Assembly (NCBI GenBank): GCA_963969495.1
Contig: OZ018337.1
Location: 82,604,148-82,668,147 of the forward strand
Length of the DNA stretch: 64,000 bases
Direction of reading: 5' to 3'
Source of the DNA: Ceratothoa steindachneri
Lineage: Eukaryota > Arthropoda > Malacostraca > Isopoda > Cymothoidae
A model generated the notes under the pieces. The model did not search any database. It saw only the letters and a list, made by a program, of their open reading frames with translations, and had not been told where the DNA came from. Made by a program: the position numbers and the translations under genes. This document shows, piece after piece, positions 45,905-57,649 of this stretch (position 1 is the stretch's first letter; the number at the start of each line of letters is the position of its first letter).

Positions 45905-46110
45905 TCTCAGGAGTGAAAATGTTTATGAAACTCTATTTTGTAAGATCCCATCTTGACTATTTCCCAGAAAAATGTGGAGATTAACATGAAGAACAAGAGA
46001 AAAGGTTTGATCAGGACATTAAGTGCATAATGGAAAGATTCCAAGGAAGAAGAGACACAAAGATGCTACTAGGCTATTGTTGCTGTTTAAAAGGTGATTC
46101 ACCAGTAAAT
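45905..46110 (+). pseudogene. Doubtful LINE reverse transcriptase thumb fragment
   Basis: Plus-strand reading gives FMKLYFVRSHLDYFPEKCGD, a stop, then HEEQEKRFDQDIKCIMERFQ. This is loosely like the thumb motif of CR1-like elements (KLY-x(4)-V(R/K)PHLDY ... (I/L)E-x-VQR). The first half is a fair match and the second half is poor. It is separate from the family A relic at 44.2-44.9 kb. Confidence 0.28.
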
Positions 46111-47361
46111 TATCAAACATTATAGCAATTGTATCACTAAACGAATTATATTTCACAGTCTATTTGATATTTACCTTTAGAATTTACCTTTTTTATAATA
46201 TACATTAATATTTAAAAAATGTTTGTTGCCAAAAAAACTTGACCTAATTAAAATAAAATAATGCTATATTAGTTTTCAGAACATTGAAATACATAGAAAT
46301 CGGTTGAAAAAAACCTTCAACGCAGAAAAAAAATTTTAACTTAGGGATGTGGAATGTAACTTATACACTGTTTAATTTTGTCTTAAAGCAAAGCTACCCA
46401 CGTTGTTTGCCCCTTTATGGGATATCGACACTAAACTACTATTCGTTGCACTGGAAAAAAACGAATTATAACAAATAATTCAAATTTCCCCAATGAATAA
46501 GAGAGTCGTATTTGATCATGCCCCTGTCACCTTCTGTGATCGAGAGGTTAATACATTATACTCGTCATTCCGAGTGAAAAGCAAAAGTTGAGAGTCAAAA
46601 ATTTCGAAAAATAGAAAATAAATCTAAGAGGATTAGAGACGAAGATATTGTCGTACGGCTAGATGGAAATTGAGATTGGACAGCTTAAGTTCAAAGCTAT
46701 ATCGACAGCAGCAGATAGTCAACACAATCATACGAAGTTGCGAAGATGCTATTTCTATTGTGCCAAGAGTCACAACGAGATTACATAGGTTTTTATTATA
46801 TGGTAAGATGTAGATGTCTTTTGTTTCATTCTTAGTGTATGGTTGTGGAGTAAAGATGCGTGGGTTTTAACAAATAGGTTTCAGATAAATTAATAAAAAT
46901 TTTACACAGGGTAAAAAGAAGTTTTTACTAACGCAGCAATATATTGTTATAAGATCTTATACAAAAATAGAACGTATATTTCCATATGGTTTGTGTAGGG
47001 GAATAGTCACCCCCTCCCCTTCCCCCGTTCACTCGCGGGGCAGTCTCAAGGCAGTTACCGCAAAGACATCTGGCCCAGGCATCGGCGGGTCTATTGCTTA
47101 ACCGCAGCGTTGCACAACTCGGTGCCATTAAAGACCCTAAACGTCAAAATGTATGATCTCCCCCAGGAGAGTGAGATCCAGTTTCACATCAAATAAGAAT
47201 TTGGAGACGCGTTTCTCCCAATCTCAAAGGGTAACGAAGAGCCGATGTTCGACTTCTTGGCTAAACCAACTCTCCTGGGGCTGTCCTTAAGCCCCTTCCC
47301 CCCTTACCACTCCCGTAGTGGGGTGACGAGGTATAAATGAGGAACTCTGAGGAAAATCACA

Positions 47362-47610
47362 GTAGTATACGTCAGGCCAGGTGACGAAGTACTCGATTAA
47401 GACCGAGCTACCTAGACTGGATTGGTAGTATACGTCAGGCCAGGTGACGAAGTCCTTGATTAAAACCAAGCTACAAAGACTGTATTGGTAGAATACGTCA
47501 GTCTCTAGGTGACGAAGTCTTCGGATCAAACCGAACTACCGAGACTGTAGAGGTAGTTTACTTGGGTCGCCAGACCAAGAAGTACCCTGCAAGAGAGGCA
47601 CGGCTACCTA
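47362..47610. repeat. 63-bp tandem repeat, three full copies and a partial fourth
   Basis: The phrase GTAGTATACGTCAGGCCAGG or a variant starts at 47362, 47425 and 47488, with a diverged GTAGTTTACTTGGGTCGCCA at 47553. Spacings are 63, 63 and 65 bp. Each unit also has GTGACGAAGT and an ACCGAGCTACC...AGACTG segment. Confidence 0.9.
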
Positions 47611-47631
47611 CCTTAAAAGGCTAAGAAGAAT

Positions 47632-48230
47632 CTCATCCTCGAGCTTAGTTCCTGGTTATCAAACCAAACGATTGGTTAACTTTGGTGAGTTCAACTTACT
47701 CTTGCCAGAGAGACTCCTCATATCCTGATGCACCTTAAACACCAGGGGTACTCCTTGTCCTTGAGGAATTAAGAAAATAAGATGAAAAAGGCTTCCCTCT
47801 CGAACCGGTTACTCGGTGGCCACAACAAACTCCTAAGTTAACTTGGTAAGGAACCAAGTTCAAATTATTTTTGCCAAAGAAATCCCCCTCCGTTATACTC
47901 GCCCTTGAAGAAGACTTGAACTAAATAGAAACTCATCCTCGAGCTAGGTTCCGTTTACCAAACCGAACTTTAAGTAACTTATTCTCGTCAGAGAAACCCC
48001 GTCTCATCTATCGTCGCCCTTGAGAAAAGCCACTCCGAGTTCAGTCCTCGTCCATAAGGAAATAAGTAACGGAGGAGAAAAGCTCCTCATCGAGCTCGTT
48101 ACTCGGTGGTCACACCGCACTCGAAGTTAACTTGATTTAAGAACCAAGTTCGACTCACTCTCGCCAGAGAGACCACGACTGCCTAGGTGTTGCATAAAGC
48201 ACGAGATTTGTTCTCATCCTTGAACTCCCC
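47632..48230. repeat. Degenerate tandem repeat of about 135-165 bp, four copies
   Basis: Copies start near 47632, 47795, 47930 and 48081. Shared features are CTCGAGCT(T/A)GGTTCC or CTCGAACCGGTTACTCGGTG, then GGTCACACC or ATCAAACC, then GTTAACTTGGTAAGGAACCA followed by AGTTCAA, and then CTCTCGCCAGAGAGACC. The Glu/Ser-like protein translation is not conserved, so the conservation is at DNA level. Confidence 0.75.
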
Positions 48231-50610
48231 TCCCTGAAGAACGTGTGGTCCCCCCCAGCTGCCAGCCTGGCTAAAACAACCGTGTGATCTCGCTCATCTA
48301 CATCTGGCCGGCGGCACGCGTCGAGAGTCAATAACATTCTTGAGGCCTTTTAAATCCAGATAAATTGTAAGCCTAATTCTTATATCATTGTTGTGTCTAG
48401 AGAAATTAACCAATTTTTGTGGGTAAACTATTTTAATTAATTATTATTTATAATAATATTTAGAGTATTGCTGTAATTAACGTATAAATGTTATGTATTC
48501 AATTGATTAGGGTAAAATATAAGTTTATTTTGGGATTAATGTTCGTTTCTCTTATATATCCTTACGTGTTTCGGAACGGCTCTGTTTTTTAAGATATTCA
48601 GATATCAATATATATTAGACACTCTTAACGCTCTTAGAATAGAACAAAAAGGGGTGGAATTGTATGAGAGTTTGTAAATGGCAAAGATTTGCCTTCATGC
48701 TTTTGATAATATGGGACCTGCACTGATTAGGGATTCTTTGTCAATGGATGAATTTACCTCCACAATGGCAGATCTAAGAGCAACTTTAAGTAAAATGAAA
48801 TTTTATTGGATTAAAGATATTCATATACATATCTTAGTGACCTCTCATCTATATTTTCTTCATTTTGAATGAATTCTAAGAAGTATATTACAAGAACTTG
48901 TCTCCTAAAAATAGGTCATTTGAATAAATCGACCTTTTGACCTTGAGATACTCTCTCATTTTTATCTGTTGCTCTTTTTTTTCTTGTTCTTTTTTTGAAC
49001 AATGATAAAAAATCTTCAAAATTTATAACTTTGTGTCTTTTTAGGTCATCTGCTTTAAATTTTATTAGACCTCAACTGCAGGGTTGGTTAATTTGGAGTT
49101 ATTGCTTTTCGTTTTTTAATACCATTATTTTAAGGAATCATGATGAATAGGTATATGGCGTATATAGAATACTAACAATCTATTCCTTTTTATCTGCATC
49201 TCCATTTAAGTATATGCTCTTTTCTCCTTTCTTTGAATTTCGCTTATTGAATTAATGCTTTGACCGTCCACGGGCTTAAGTTGGGTCACCAGATTAACGG
49301 GTCAAAAACAGATACCATAATGCATATAAATAATTTTATTAGCATAAATATCTGGGAATCGTTCCTAATCTCCAGCACAAAGGAGAGAAATATAAATGTT
49401 AGACCTGTTTTCTTTTCTAGGCCCAGTTTGTTTTCTAGTGACCTTTGGCTCACTTGATTGATTAAGCAACGCACATGCAGGAATGAGTCGCAATTAGGAA
49501 ATCAGAATAGAGTTTTGAATTAACAAAACGTTTGGCTACTTCTACATCCGACTCTAGAGTCTTATTCTGTTCAAGTCACAAATTTACATCGCACTTGACA
49601 GGGATGGAACAAAGAGCAGATATGTGAGGTTTCTCCTGGCAACACTTAAACAGGTAGGACAGTAAGCGTTCGAGAGAGGGGCACGATTCCGCGGAATGAC
49701 GCGTGGAAGAACAATGAGCGCAAAGTGCGAGTTTAGGGTATCGATCTTTGTTTGCAATGCATCAAGGACAATGACCAGGGCCTCTTCTAAATCAGAGCTA
49801 ATTTTATTCAATATCACTATAATTTTTCGGTAAAACACCGCCCTAATTCTGACCAAGACTTTGAGGTGGGATTCATTTTCATCAGAAATGGGAAGTTGAG
49901 CATTTTGGAACATTTAAGTTTGAAAGAAAAACACGAAGGTCTTCGGAAAGAAAAGGTAAACCAATGACGGCATCTCCTAGAAAACAGAAAATTGCAAATC
50001 AATAGGAATTTCTTCAGAATAACTAAGGGATTTTTTTTAAACTTACCAATCTCTTTAGAATTATTACCTGAAAAGCAAGGCAGGGCTAAACAAGGTGTTG
50101 GTGCTTAAATGAGAGACATTCTTCTCCGTTTTGATTTAGAAAGATTAAAATTGGGTCATGAATGTATTAAATGGCTTAGAAGAGTCCCAATCTTTATCTA
50201 CCTTAAAGCGGCCTATCAAGAAAGGCAAAACAATAAAAAAGAAAAGGCAAAAGAAAGAAAGGAACTATGATATCTCCAGAGATACTAAAGAGCTATTTAA
50301 AAAATGTGTTGTGTGTAGAAGTGCAAATGTGTGGAATATTCATAGCCGCGTTGCCTAAAGCAAGGCCTACTTTTGTTCATTCGAATATTATCCTTAGAGG
50401 ATCGTTGGAAAAATGTTATTGATGCAAATGAATAATATTTTTAATTAAATATTCACTATTATTTTTTCTATCATCTTCAACTTATGAACTAGTAAAAAAA
50501 ATATCATGTAAAACAACTTAATATTGAGTTCCAATAAAGAACAACACTTGGTTACTTTCTGAATGTTCACACATACATATGTGTAAGACGGTGCAATAGG
50601 TGGTAATCTT

Positions 50611-50614
<4 letters not shown>

Positions 50615-50642
<28 letters not shown>
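50615..50642. repeat. (TA)n microsatellite
   Basis: About 14 TA units. Confidence 0.93.
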
Positions 50643-50645
<3 letters not shown>

Positions 50646-51326
50646 GTAAAGAATATAATTATTTGGCTCGTGTATTCTTCTTTCCTTTATAACCTCGTTA
50701 AGACATTAAAAAAAATTAGGAAATGTTTTTTCCATATGTGAAATCGGTTCCCAACTTTTATTGTGCGGGTTTATCTGGGATATCAAAAATCCCTTTTTTT
50801 ATATTCTAACCAATTCTAGCTTAATCTTTTCGTTCTAAATTTAATAACACTTCTCCTACGGTATTTGTAAGACACCTTTATATCTATTCATCATCTAGGT
50901 TAACCTCATTCTTGACCAAATCACAGTAGAAGCATTTAAGTGGAGATTTGAATTATATCGATTGTTTAATCGATTGTTAAAATTCCATTAGTTCAAACCA
51001 CAATATATTACTTGAAATTTACTCTATTTCATAAAATATATAAATAGGTGGTGGGTTACTGCGGGGGGAAGAAAAAAAAATCAAATTCGTTCTTTGAATC
51101 TTGGCATGAATTATATCTAAGGAAAAATAACACTTTTTTACAAATTAAGTTAAAAACTGAAGCCTTAACTTTTCACGCCCTAAGTTAAAAAAATTGAATT
51201 TTTCTTTATGTTCTAGTTTTAAATCCTTCGTTCTGCTATATTTTGTTAAGTTGTTAGGCAGTTCCTGAAATATGAATTTTGACTAGGAAAATAAATCTAG
51301 TTACTAATTAAATATAAAATATATCC

Positions 51327-51328
<2 letters not shown>

Positions 51329-51358
<30 letters not shown>
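51329..51358. repeat. (TA)n microsatellite
   Basis: About 14 TA units. Confidence 0.93.
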
Positions 51359-51362
<4 letters not shown>

Positions 51363-53023
51363 TAAATAAAACAAAATAATTTCCTGATGAAGTTTGATTT
51401 ATTCTTACTTGTGCGATGGTTGCTAAAGTTTATTCACAAAAAGAATGATGATTCCCTTCGTTCTTTGATTTCTACGTCCTTAAAATATAATTTTTAAAGC
51501 TATTTCACGGCTTTTCAAAATTTAAATATCCTTGAGATAAACGAATCGACATAAGAAAATAAAAATAGAAGTAAAGTGTGGCAATTTTAATTTCGTAGAA
51601 AATTAGTAAAGATTAAATTAGAGCTTCCAAATCTAATTATCCATCAATTGATTGCCTATAAATTTAACGCGCTAGGTAGATTTAGAGCGACATTTGAGTG
51701 AAACATCGAACGATTTAATATAATAAATATGCTCTTATATAACACTCTAATGTATTTCGCGATTTGCTCAGCATAAATCTTTGAAAATTAGACATCGTTA
51801 GAAGAATTTCTACTAAATTACCTCCATTAATGTCTCACAATTTTCTGTACGAAGAAATTTCACCTGGGTTTAGGAGAGTAAACAAGAAATAGATCAATAA
51901 TACATGCCTACATGCTTCGTTTAATAACTAAATAAAGTAAATTTTAATCCACTATAAATAATATAAACTAACTAACCGTTAGTTATATTTTTGCGAATGG
52001 CAAGATTTAAAGTGATATTCCTCGCGAATCATCAATTTTACCTGAAAGAGAATGATTTTTTTTGTAAATTTTACACCTTTCCTCTTTTATACATAAGTAA
52101 ATAAAGACAGGTAAGGTGGAACTAGGTAGGCGATTATATAAGGGAGATTTTAAGATTTATTCAGAGACTATCGCAATGATTGTAGATAAGGGGCAAATGA
52201 TTATCCACCATGGTGTATACAGTAGATGAATTTCTGGCGTGTTAGCAAAAGAATCTTTACAGAAGATTAATTGATATATGAGACGGATATAAATGTAGTC
52301 ATAAAATAGATGACAAATTTGCTAAATAAATAAAGGAGAAACTGAAAAACTTAATATAATAAGAAGTCTAGAATAGATCGCAACAACATTATGAGTACTT
52401 GATTTTGCTATTTCTTTCTTCTTTCTTTGAACAAAGGACCAATTTATGAACAAATATTAACTTGGAAATAATGAAATAAACTAATTGCGGAAATATGGAT
52501 AGGCATGTACTGTATAATATCTCTATTTTAGCAAATAATTAAGTATTCATCTTCATGGAGAATAAATTGCATCTAAATTTAATTTAGGAATAATAAAAGA
52601 GAAAAATTTCATTTAAAAATGGTAATCCGTGTGAAGCTACCAGATGAATCACTCACTGCTAATAAAACCAAAAAAGAGAGCGTTCAAATATGTCGAGGAA
52701 TAGGCCAAGGGGAAGGTGGAGTTTTTCCCGACTCGTATATTTATATATATATATATATGTATGTATCCTATTATCCCGAATGCGAAGGAGTCGTCGTACT
52801 ACTCCTTATACTTCGTTCTGCCCGTGTCCTGAATAGGGTTATTGACTTAGAGTGCTTAGAGGTTGGCCCCGGGAGGATTGGAATGAAGTTTACCATCAAG
52901 CGACCCAAAGGAAGATAGTTACACAACAATATGAAAATAAAGTTTTAATGAACACTAAACAAGAAAATATATATACAAATAAGGTGTTTTGAGAGATAAA
53001 TAAATGAGTGAATCTCGGATATT

Positions 53024-53900
53024 TCACTTGGATTGTAAATAACTATTCACTATGTAAATTCCTGTAAAAAAGAAATGTTGGTAAGCTTCGCGGTGAAGTC
53101 GGGGAATGTGAAACGAAGGGTTACCTTGGGACCTGATGATCGGGTGGCGCGGATGAGTGAAGATGGTGGAATAAGGGGTAAAGACGATGAGATAGGTGCT
53201 CCCGGAACCGACCTGATCCCACAATTCCGTCACGACTCTGCCTGGAGAAGGCGGTGACGGGAGCTTCTTGTTAAAGAGGGCCCCACGCTCATGAACTCCG
53301 GGAATATTGTGTGCCTCTGTGATGGGGGGGGGAGGCAAAATGATCTTCCGACGCGTAGGGTCACGAAGAAAAGCCGGGAAGTAGTTTTCTCGCTTAGGGA
53401 ACCAGAGTGAGGCTGTTTGTAGCTTCGGCTCAGAACGTGAGTACAAGCTTGGATCCGCACTGACTTGCAGACTAACGGGAAAAAGAGCCTCCCTAACTGA
53501 GACCGATTTCCTCTCTGAAAACCTGATGCTTCGAAGAAATACCACTACACCGATAGATGGCGATTCTTGCCCCGCCAGACGCTTTTTAAGCTCTACTACT
53601 GAGGGTTAAAAGAATTAATTTTTTATACTCGAAACTAGGGAGAGGTTGTCAGGGCGCCTGAAGTAGATTAAATGTCAAGCTACTCCATTTCGTCCTTTAT
53701 AAACTTCCGGCCATTATCAGAAGTGAAGATGGGAACCCATCTATCGATAACCAGTTGAGGAAGGGACTCGGTGGTTAGCTGAAATGGCCGGTGGTTTGTT
53801 CCGTCGGGAGACCATCAGATATCGGGCCAGAAGGGAAAAGTTTGATAACCCGGCCCGCTCGGAAGGAAGGTGGGAAAAACTTTGGAGCATTATGCTATTC
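53024..53900 (-). pseudogene. Gypsy-like LTR retrotransposon remnant with an integrase core fragment
   Basis: Minus-strand reading near 53800-53680 gives HRPFQLTTESLPQLVIDRWV followed by PIFTSDNGRKFIKDEME. The SDNG-x-x-F(I/V) motif holds the second catalytic Asp of the retroviral-type DDE integrase core. The preceding P-x(n)-L-x-x-x-WV spacing also fits. The fragment is short and ends in a stop. Downstream on the same strand lies a 173-codon frame (53545-53024) in GC-rich DNA. It is P/S/R-rich with no recognised motif and may be the decayed 3' end of the element or chance. The whole block is GC-richer than its flanks, as expected for an LTR element in this genome. Confidence 0.55.
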
Positions 53901-54589
53901 TCGTACAAAATTGTAAAATTGACCTAATATTGAAAAATGGATGTAATTTTAGGGAATCAACGTAGGAAAAATTTATGAACAACAAATAAAGCATTGATAT
54001 TTAATGTCACACAGATGAATTTTAGGATTGTCATGTTAAAGGTACGTTGATAAAAACGCAGCAAATATTGTAATCATAACTAATAACATAGAAGAGGCTA
54101 AAACAATCCTTCAAGAAATATACTTGAATGTAATAAACTAGGCTCATGAATAATATTTGGTAAAAAGGTCATGAAAAAACAACTATATTTCGACAGGATA
54201 AATTTCCAATTAACAAGAAGCAAACCGAAATGTTAGAAAAATCTATACATATATCTGGATCAACAGATTACAATTTTACGGGTAAAAGATCAGGAATCAC
54301 TAGAGGCTGGAGAGTATTTGGAAGGACTTCAAAAGCAAAATGCTTGTGTGTCTGAAAAGAAAAGTATGCAATCAATGCCTAATTACAACTATGACCAAGA
54401 CCAAAATCTTACAACTCATTATGGATTTCAGATCACGCTTCGTATGATGTTACCTGAATGAACACTAAACTCATATCGAACTTGATCAAGGGTAAGTAAC
54501 CTACATTGGTGCAGTTATGAGCCATTAAGCTCACTTTAAAATTTGTCTCTCTCTGACATTCGGAATTTTTTTAAAAATCACACTCTCTT
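53901..54589. other. AT-rich non-coding DNA
   Basis: No recognisable feature, though the N-terminal half of the mariner relic that follows may lie here in unreadable form. Confidence 0.4.
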
Positions 54590-55095
54590 TCACGCTTCCT
54601 CCAACGCCCTGCTAAGCTACGGGTCAACGACCCAGCGCCCACCATCCATGAGCAAGCTAGGATCGTGGCTTAGAATGGCGATGAAATGCCAGCGGCGCGG
54701 TTTGCTGTTGTTTACAGAGACATATTGGCCACGGAATTCATCTCATTTGAGAAACTGATCACAAAGAAGGAGAACTACGCTTTTCAACAGGACGGTCCTT
54801 CGGCTTACACAGCCAAGCTCGTGCAAGAGTAGTTGGGGTCGAACATAAACTTATTATGCTCGAAGGACTTTTGGCCGATGCATTTGACAGACCTCAATTC
54901 CATCGACTATAGCTGGTATGCTCAAGGCGAAACAAAGGTCTGCAAAATTCACCATAGCAAAGTCAACAAGCTTTGTCAAGCATGAGTAAGCCAACTTGAT
55001 TAATGATTTCGTTCACCACATGGGTTTGGCCTTCAGGTTTAGCATTCAGTTCGTGCTTGCCGACGAGGGTGACTCTATGGATTAATACAACAATG
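54590..55095 (+). pseudogene. Mariner (DD37D, maT-like) transposase C-terminal relic
   Basis: Plus-strand reading across frameshifts. PSMSKLG, then VASDGDEMPA, precede FISFEKLITKKENYAFQQDG and PSAYTAKLVQE, with the second catalytic Asp in QQDG at about 54790. After one stop follow LGSNINLLCSKDFWPMHL and TDLNSIDYSW, then KVCKIHHSKVNKLCQA and a decayed tail with an HGFGLQV-like remnant. The Asp of QQDG and the Asp of SIDY are separated by 37 residues, the spacing of DD37D mariners. It differs from the DD34D relic at 10 kb and the irritans-like element at 37 kb. The first Asp and the N-terminal half are missing. The 71-codon frame at 54543-54758 is a neighbouring-frame reading. Confidence 0.85.
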
Positions 55096-55520
55096 TACAC
55101 ACATACATGTATGTTAAAACAATAAAAACTTTTCTAACTAAATCAAAACTATCGTTGTGTCTTTTGTTGAGAACGTTGTAACGAGTCTAACAGGATATTT
55201 TCAATAGCCGGTGCAGCCTTGACCTAAAGTTTTCGTAGACCTTGACTTTTGTGTCATTCATTGGGTTGGTCAATGAATATGTTGCTTGAGATTTCAATGC
55301 ATGTGTTCAATATATATTGAAATACATGAAATCCTGAAATCTGTATGCGCTATATTACAGTGAAAGTGTCTTCATATAACAAATCATATAACACATTCAA
55401 TATAGGTCATAAAATTAAGTTTATCGTGATGGAGTCGAGTACTCGAAAGGCGATATGCGCTAATTATTTAAAAGAAAAATACCTGTTTTTATTGAATTTA
55501 TCAGAGCTTAATGAAAATAT

Positions 55521-55566
<46 letters not shown>

Positions 55567-56689
55567 TAATAAGGATTTGAATTTGTTGCTTTACGGTATC
55601 TGACGTAAACTAATGCACTAATAATTCCATAATCCTGTTCATTAAGCCGATTTATAATATTCGGGAATACTGAAAAAGAAAACGATGGCTAATGAATCAT
55701 AATAGGATTAAATCTCCCTTCAAAAGGTTTCATTTCTAGAAGATTTATGGGATTGAGATATTTTAACAAACTGTTAATTATGAAACTTTTAAAATCTACA
55801 AATTAATAATCTGCTTCATCCTAAAACCACCTTTTTGCAATTAAGCAGACTAATTCTTTTAATGGAGGTAAAGGGAAAGACTTTGGTTTTGATGTTTATC
55901 ACTGAAAAACATCCAGAATTTGAATCCACGAAAATAAGGGGGGGGATTTTTCTGGATGAAAATTACTGGTTTAGGGGTAAAATATGAGGTCCAAGGTAAT
56001 TCAAAAGACCAAATAATCCAATGGACTCCACTCTATGCAAATATCTAACATTCTGAGATGATTAGTAATGGTTGTGTAATTATTACACCACCACACCGCT
56101 CTCACATCCATTTGCTCTTCCATTGATTAAAACCGCACTCTTTGCAAAAGATTTCAACTCACTTCGTTTTTGCTCAAACTGACTTGGATTTAAGAGGATT
56201 GTGCAAGGGAAAAGTTCATATGATTCTAAAATGCTTATCTTAATCCAATGCTACGATATTATTCTTACATTCTGCGAGTACTATCACAAAAAAGGGATGC
56301 CCTTGATTTCGATTTTAAATAAGAAATAAAGAGATAACTGGCTTAATCGAAAGGGTCAGTGTCGTACTACATCACTGTATACCATACACTACTTCTATTT
56401 TATGTGGGAGTGACGTAATCACCTAATGCAACGTGAACCGTTGAAGAACTGTGCGCAGGGGTTAACGACCGACTAGACATAGGTTTCAAATCCTTAATAA
56501 TCAATCAGAGTGCATAAATGGTTGGCCAAATTTCCTTGAATAGGTTGAGAGTCTCGTTCAAGGTTAGTTAAAGATGAAACAAAAAAAATATAACTTTATT
56601 TAAAAGGATCGAAATAATAATACTAGTCAAAAGGAAATTATTTGAATTGAAGGGATTAGCAAATAGAATTAATTGATTAATGTTACTAG
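55096..56689. other. AT-rich non-coding DNA with a (TA)n tract
   Basis: The (TA)n tract at 55525-55562 is the only clear feature. The frame at 55345-55569 ends in it and is not supported as a gene. Confidence 0.45.
55525..55562. repeat. (TA)n microsatellite
   Basis: About 19 TA units. Confidence 0.93.
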
Positions 56690-57480
56690 GCCCAGTTCAG
56701 AAGAGGGAACTTGACCATACTAATAATAGAGGGTATTTCAGTCTTTCGAGTCGATGACTTCGAGGAAGGTCCTTTTTGCGATGAGTCGAGTGGGGAACGA
56801 TCCCATGTGGCAAGTCGGGCACGATCCGCAGAGGCAAGTTGGGCATTGTCCGAATGACCAAGGTGAGAGACGATCACAACCAACCTTTCGATGAAGATAG
56901 CCAAACTTCGAGGATGACGCTCGAAGGGAAATGTGGGATTACTCGTAATTCCACTGGAAGAGGAAACTTCTTTTCTTCAAAGGTAATCGTAGGAGATTTT
57001 CTTTAGATCGATTAAATGAAGGGAGACTGTTGCACAAATTCAAAGGTTTGCCGATCAGTGAAGCTACCAATTGACTGACGTAGAATCACGTAGGAAAATG
57101 TCTGTTCTCTTATGAACGCTCACAGGAGGAGACGTAAGGACAGCCTTTAGGTGCCAGCTGGACTCCTAGAATTAGAGAATTACCCAAGTATATGTACGCC
57201 CGTTTCTGAAAGGGAAGGGAAAGTTTGCCGAAAGGAGTCTCAATCTGCCGACATCTCTATCCGAAGGCAGAGTCGATTCATTATTTAGCGGTGAGGTGCG
57301 AGAAACAGCGGCTCCTCGTCTCTTCACCGAGGGGAAGGGAGGCTTGAGAGGAGTTCGCAGGATTGGGAAGTATTTCCCTAATGCGCCCAGGAGTTGAAAA
57401 TTCTTGAATATTCCAACATGAAATGACGTGGTCTCCTATGAATTGTTTGGTGGGAGGGTGTCGGAGGTCGTTCTTTTACA
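56690..57480. other. GC-rich block, possible LTR-element remnant
   Basis: About 800 bp of higher GC content with purine-rich plus strand. A short internal similarity, GGCAAGTCGGGCACGATCCG versus GGCAAGTTGGGCATTGTCCG at about 56808 and 56834, hints at a tandem duplication of about 26 bp. The minus frame at 56686-56904 has no recognised domain. It resembles the GC-rich blocks at 47.0-48.3 and 53.0-53.9 kb in composition only. Confidence 0.35.
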
Positions 57481-57649
57481 GTGAGTACAAACCAGAGAAA
57501 AACAAATCCATATAAGAACTGTGTTTAGAGATTATTTACAAAAACAATTTTGGATGTCAGTATTTTCCAGAAAAAGTTTAAGAAATTATTTTTCTTGCAG
57601 CTACGTTTAGGACTCGAATAATGATAATTTAGATACAAACAAATATAAT

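Larger units (their letters stand above)
44876..46979. other. AT-rich non-coding DNA with a long (TA)n tract and a doubtful LINE remnant
   Basis: Holds the (TA)n tract at 45132-45195 and a possible LINE thumb fragment at 45905-46110. Otherwise nothing recognisable. The minus frame at 45712-45903 has no known domain. Confidence 0.4.
46980..48345. other. GC-rich repeat-built block, possible solo LTR or LTR-element leader
   Basis: A 1.35-kb block of clearly higher GC content with sharp borders to AT-rich DNA. It contains a 63-bp tandem repeat (47362-47610) and four degenerate copies of a longer unit (47632-48230). It begins near TGTAGGGGAATAGTCACCCC and ends near GAGAGTCAATAACA, so a TG...CA boundary is possible, but no flanking duplication was found and no retroviral-type protein lies next to it. 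The frames at 46928-47128, 47287-47529 and 48155-48337 (all minus) are repeat translations or random. The nature of the block is unknown. Confidence 0.45.
48346..53023. other. AT-rich non-coding DNA with several (TA)n tracts
   Basis: No supported gene. (TA)n tracts lie at about 50615-50642, 51329-51358 and 52738-52766. The minus frame at 49584-49913 (109 codons) has a coding-like amino-acid mix but no domain I know. The frame at 52619-52918 crosses the TA tract. The stretch 52770-52930 is GC-richer and may belong to the Gypsy-like remnant that follows. Confidence 0.4.

Noticed and set aside
49584..49913. 109-codon minus-strand frame as a host exon or ORF1 protein
   Set aside because: Amino-acid mix is coding-like but there is no motif, no splice context that I can support and no partner domain.
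53024..53545. 173-codon minus-strand frame as a gene
   Set aside because: Low-complexity P/S/R-rich translation in GC-rich DNA where stops are rare; mentioned only as a possible part of the Gypsy-like remnant.
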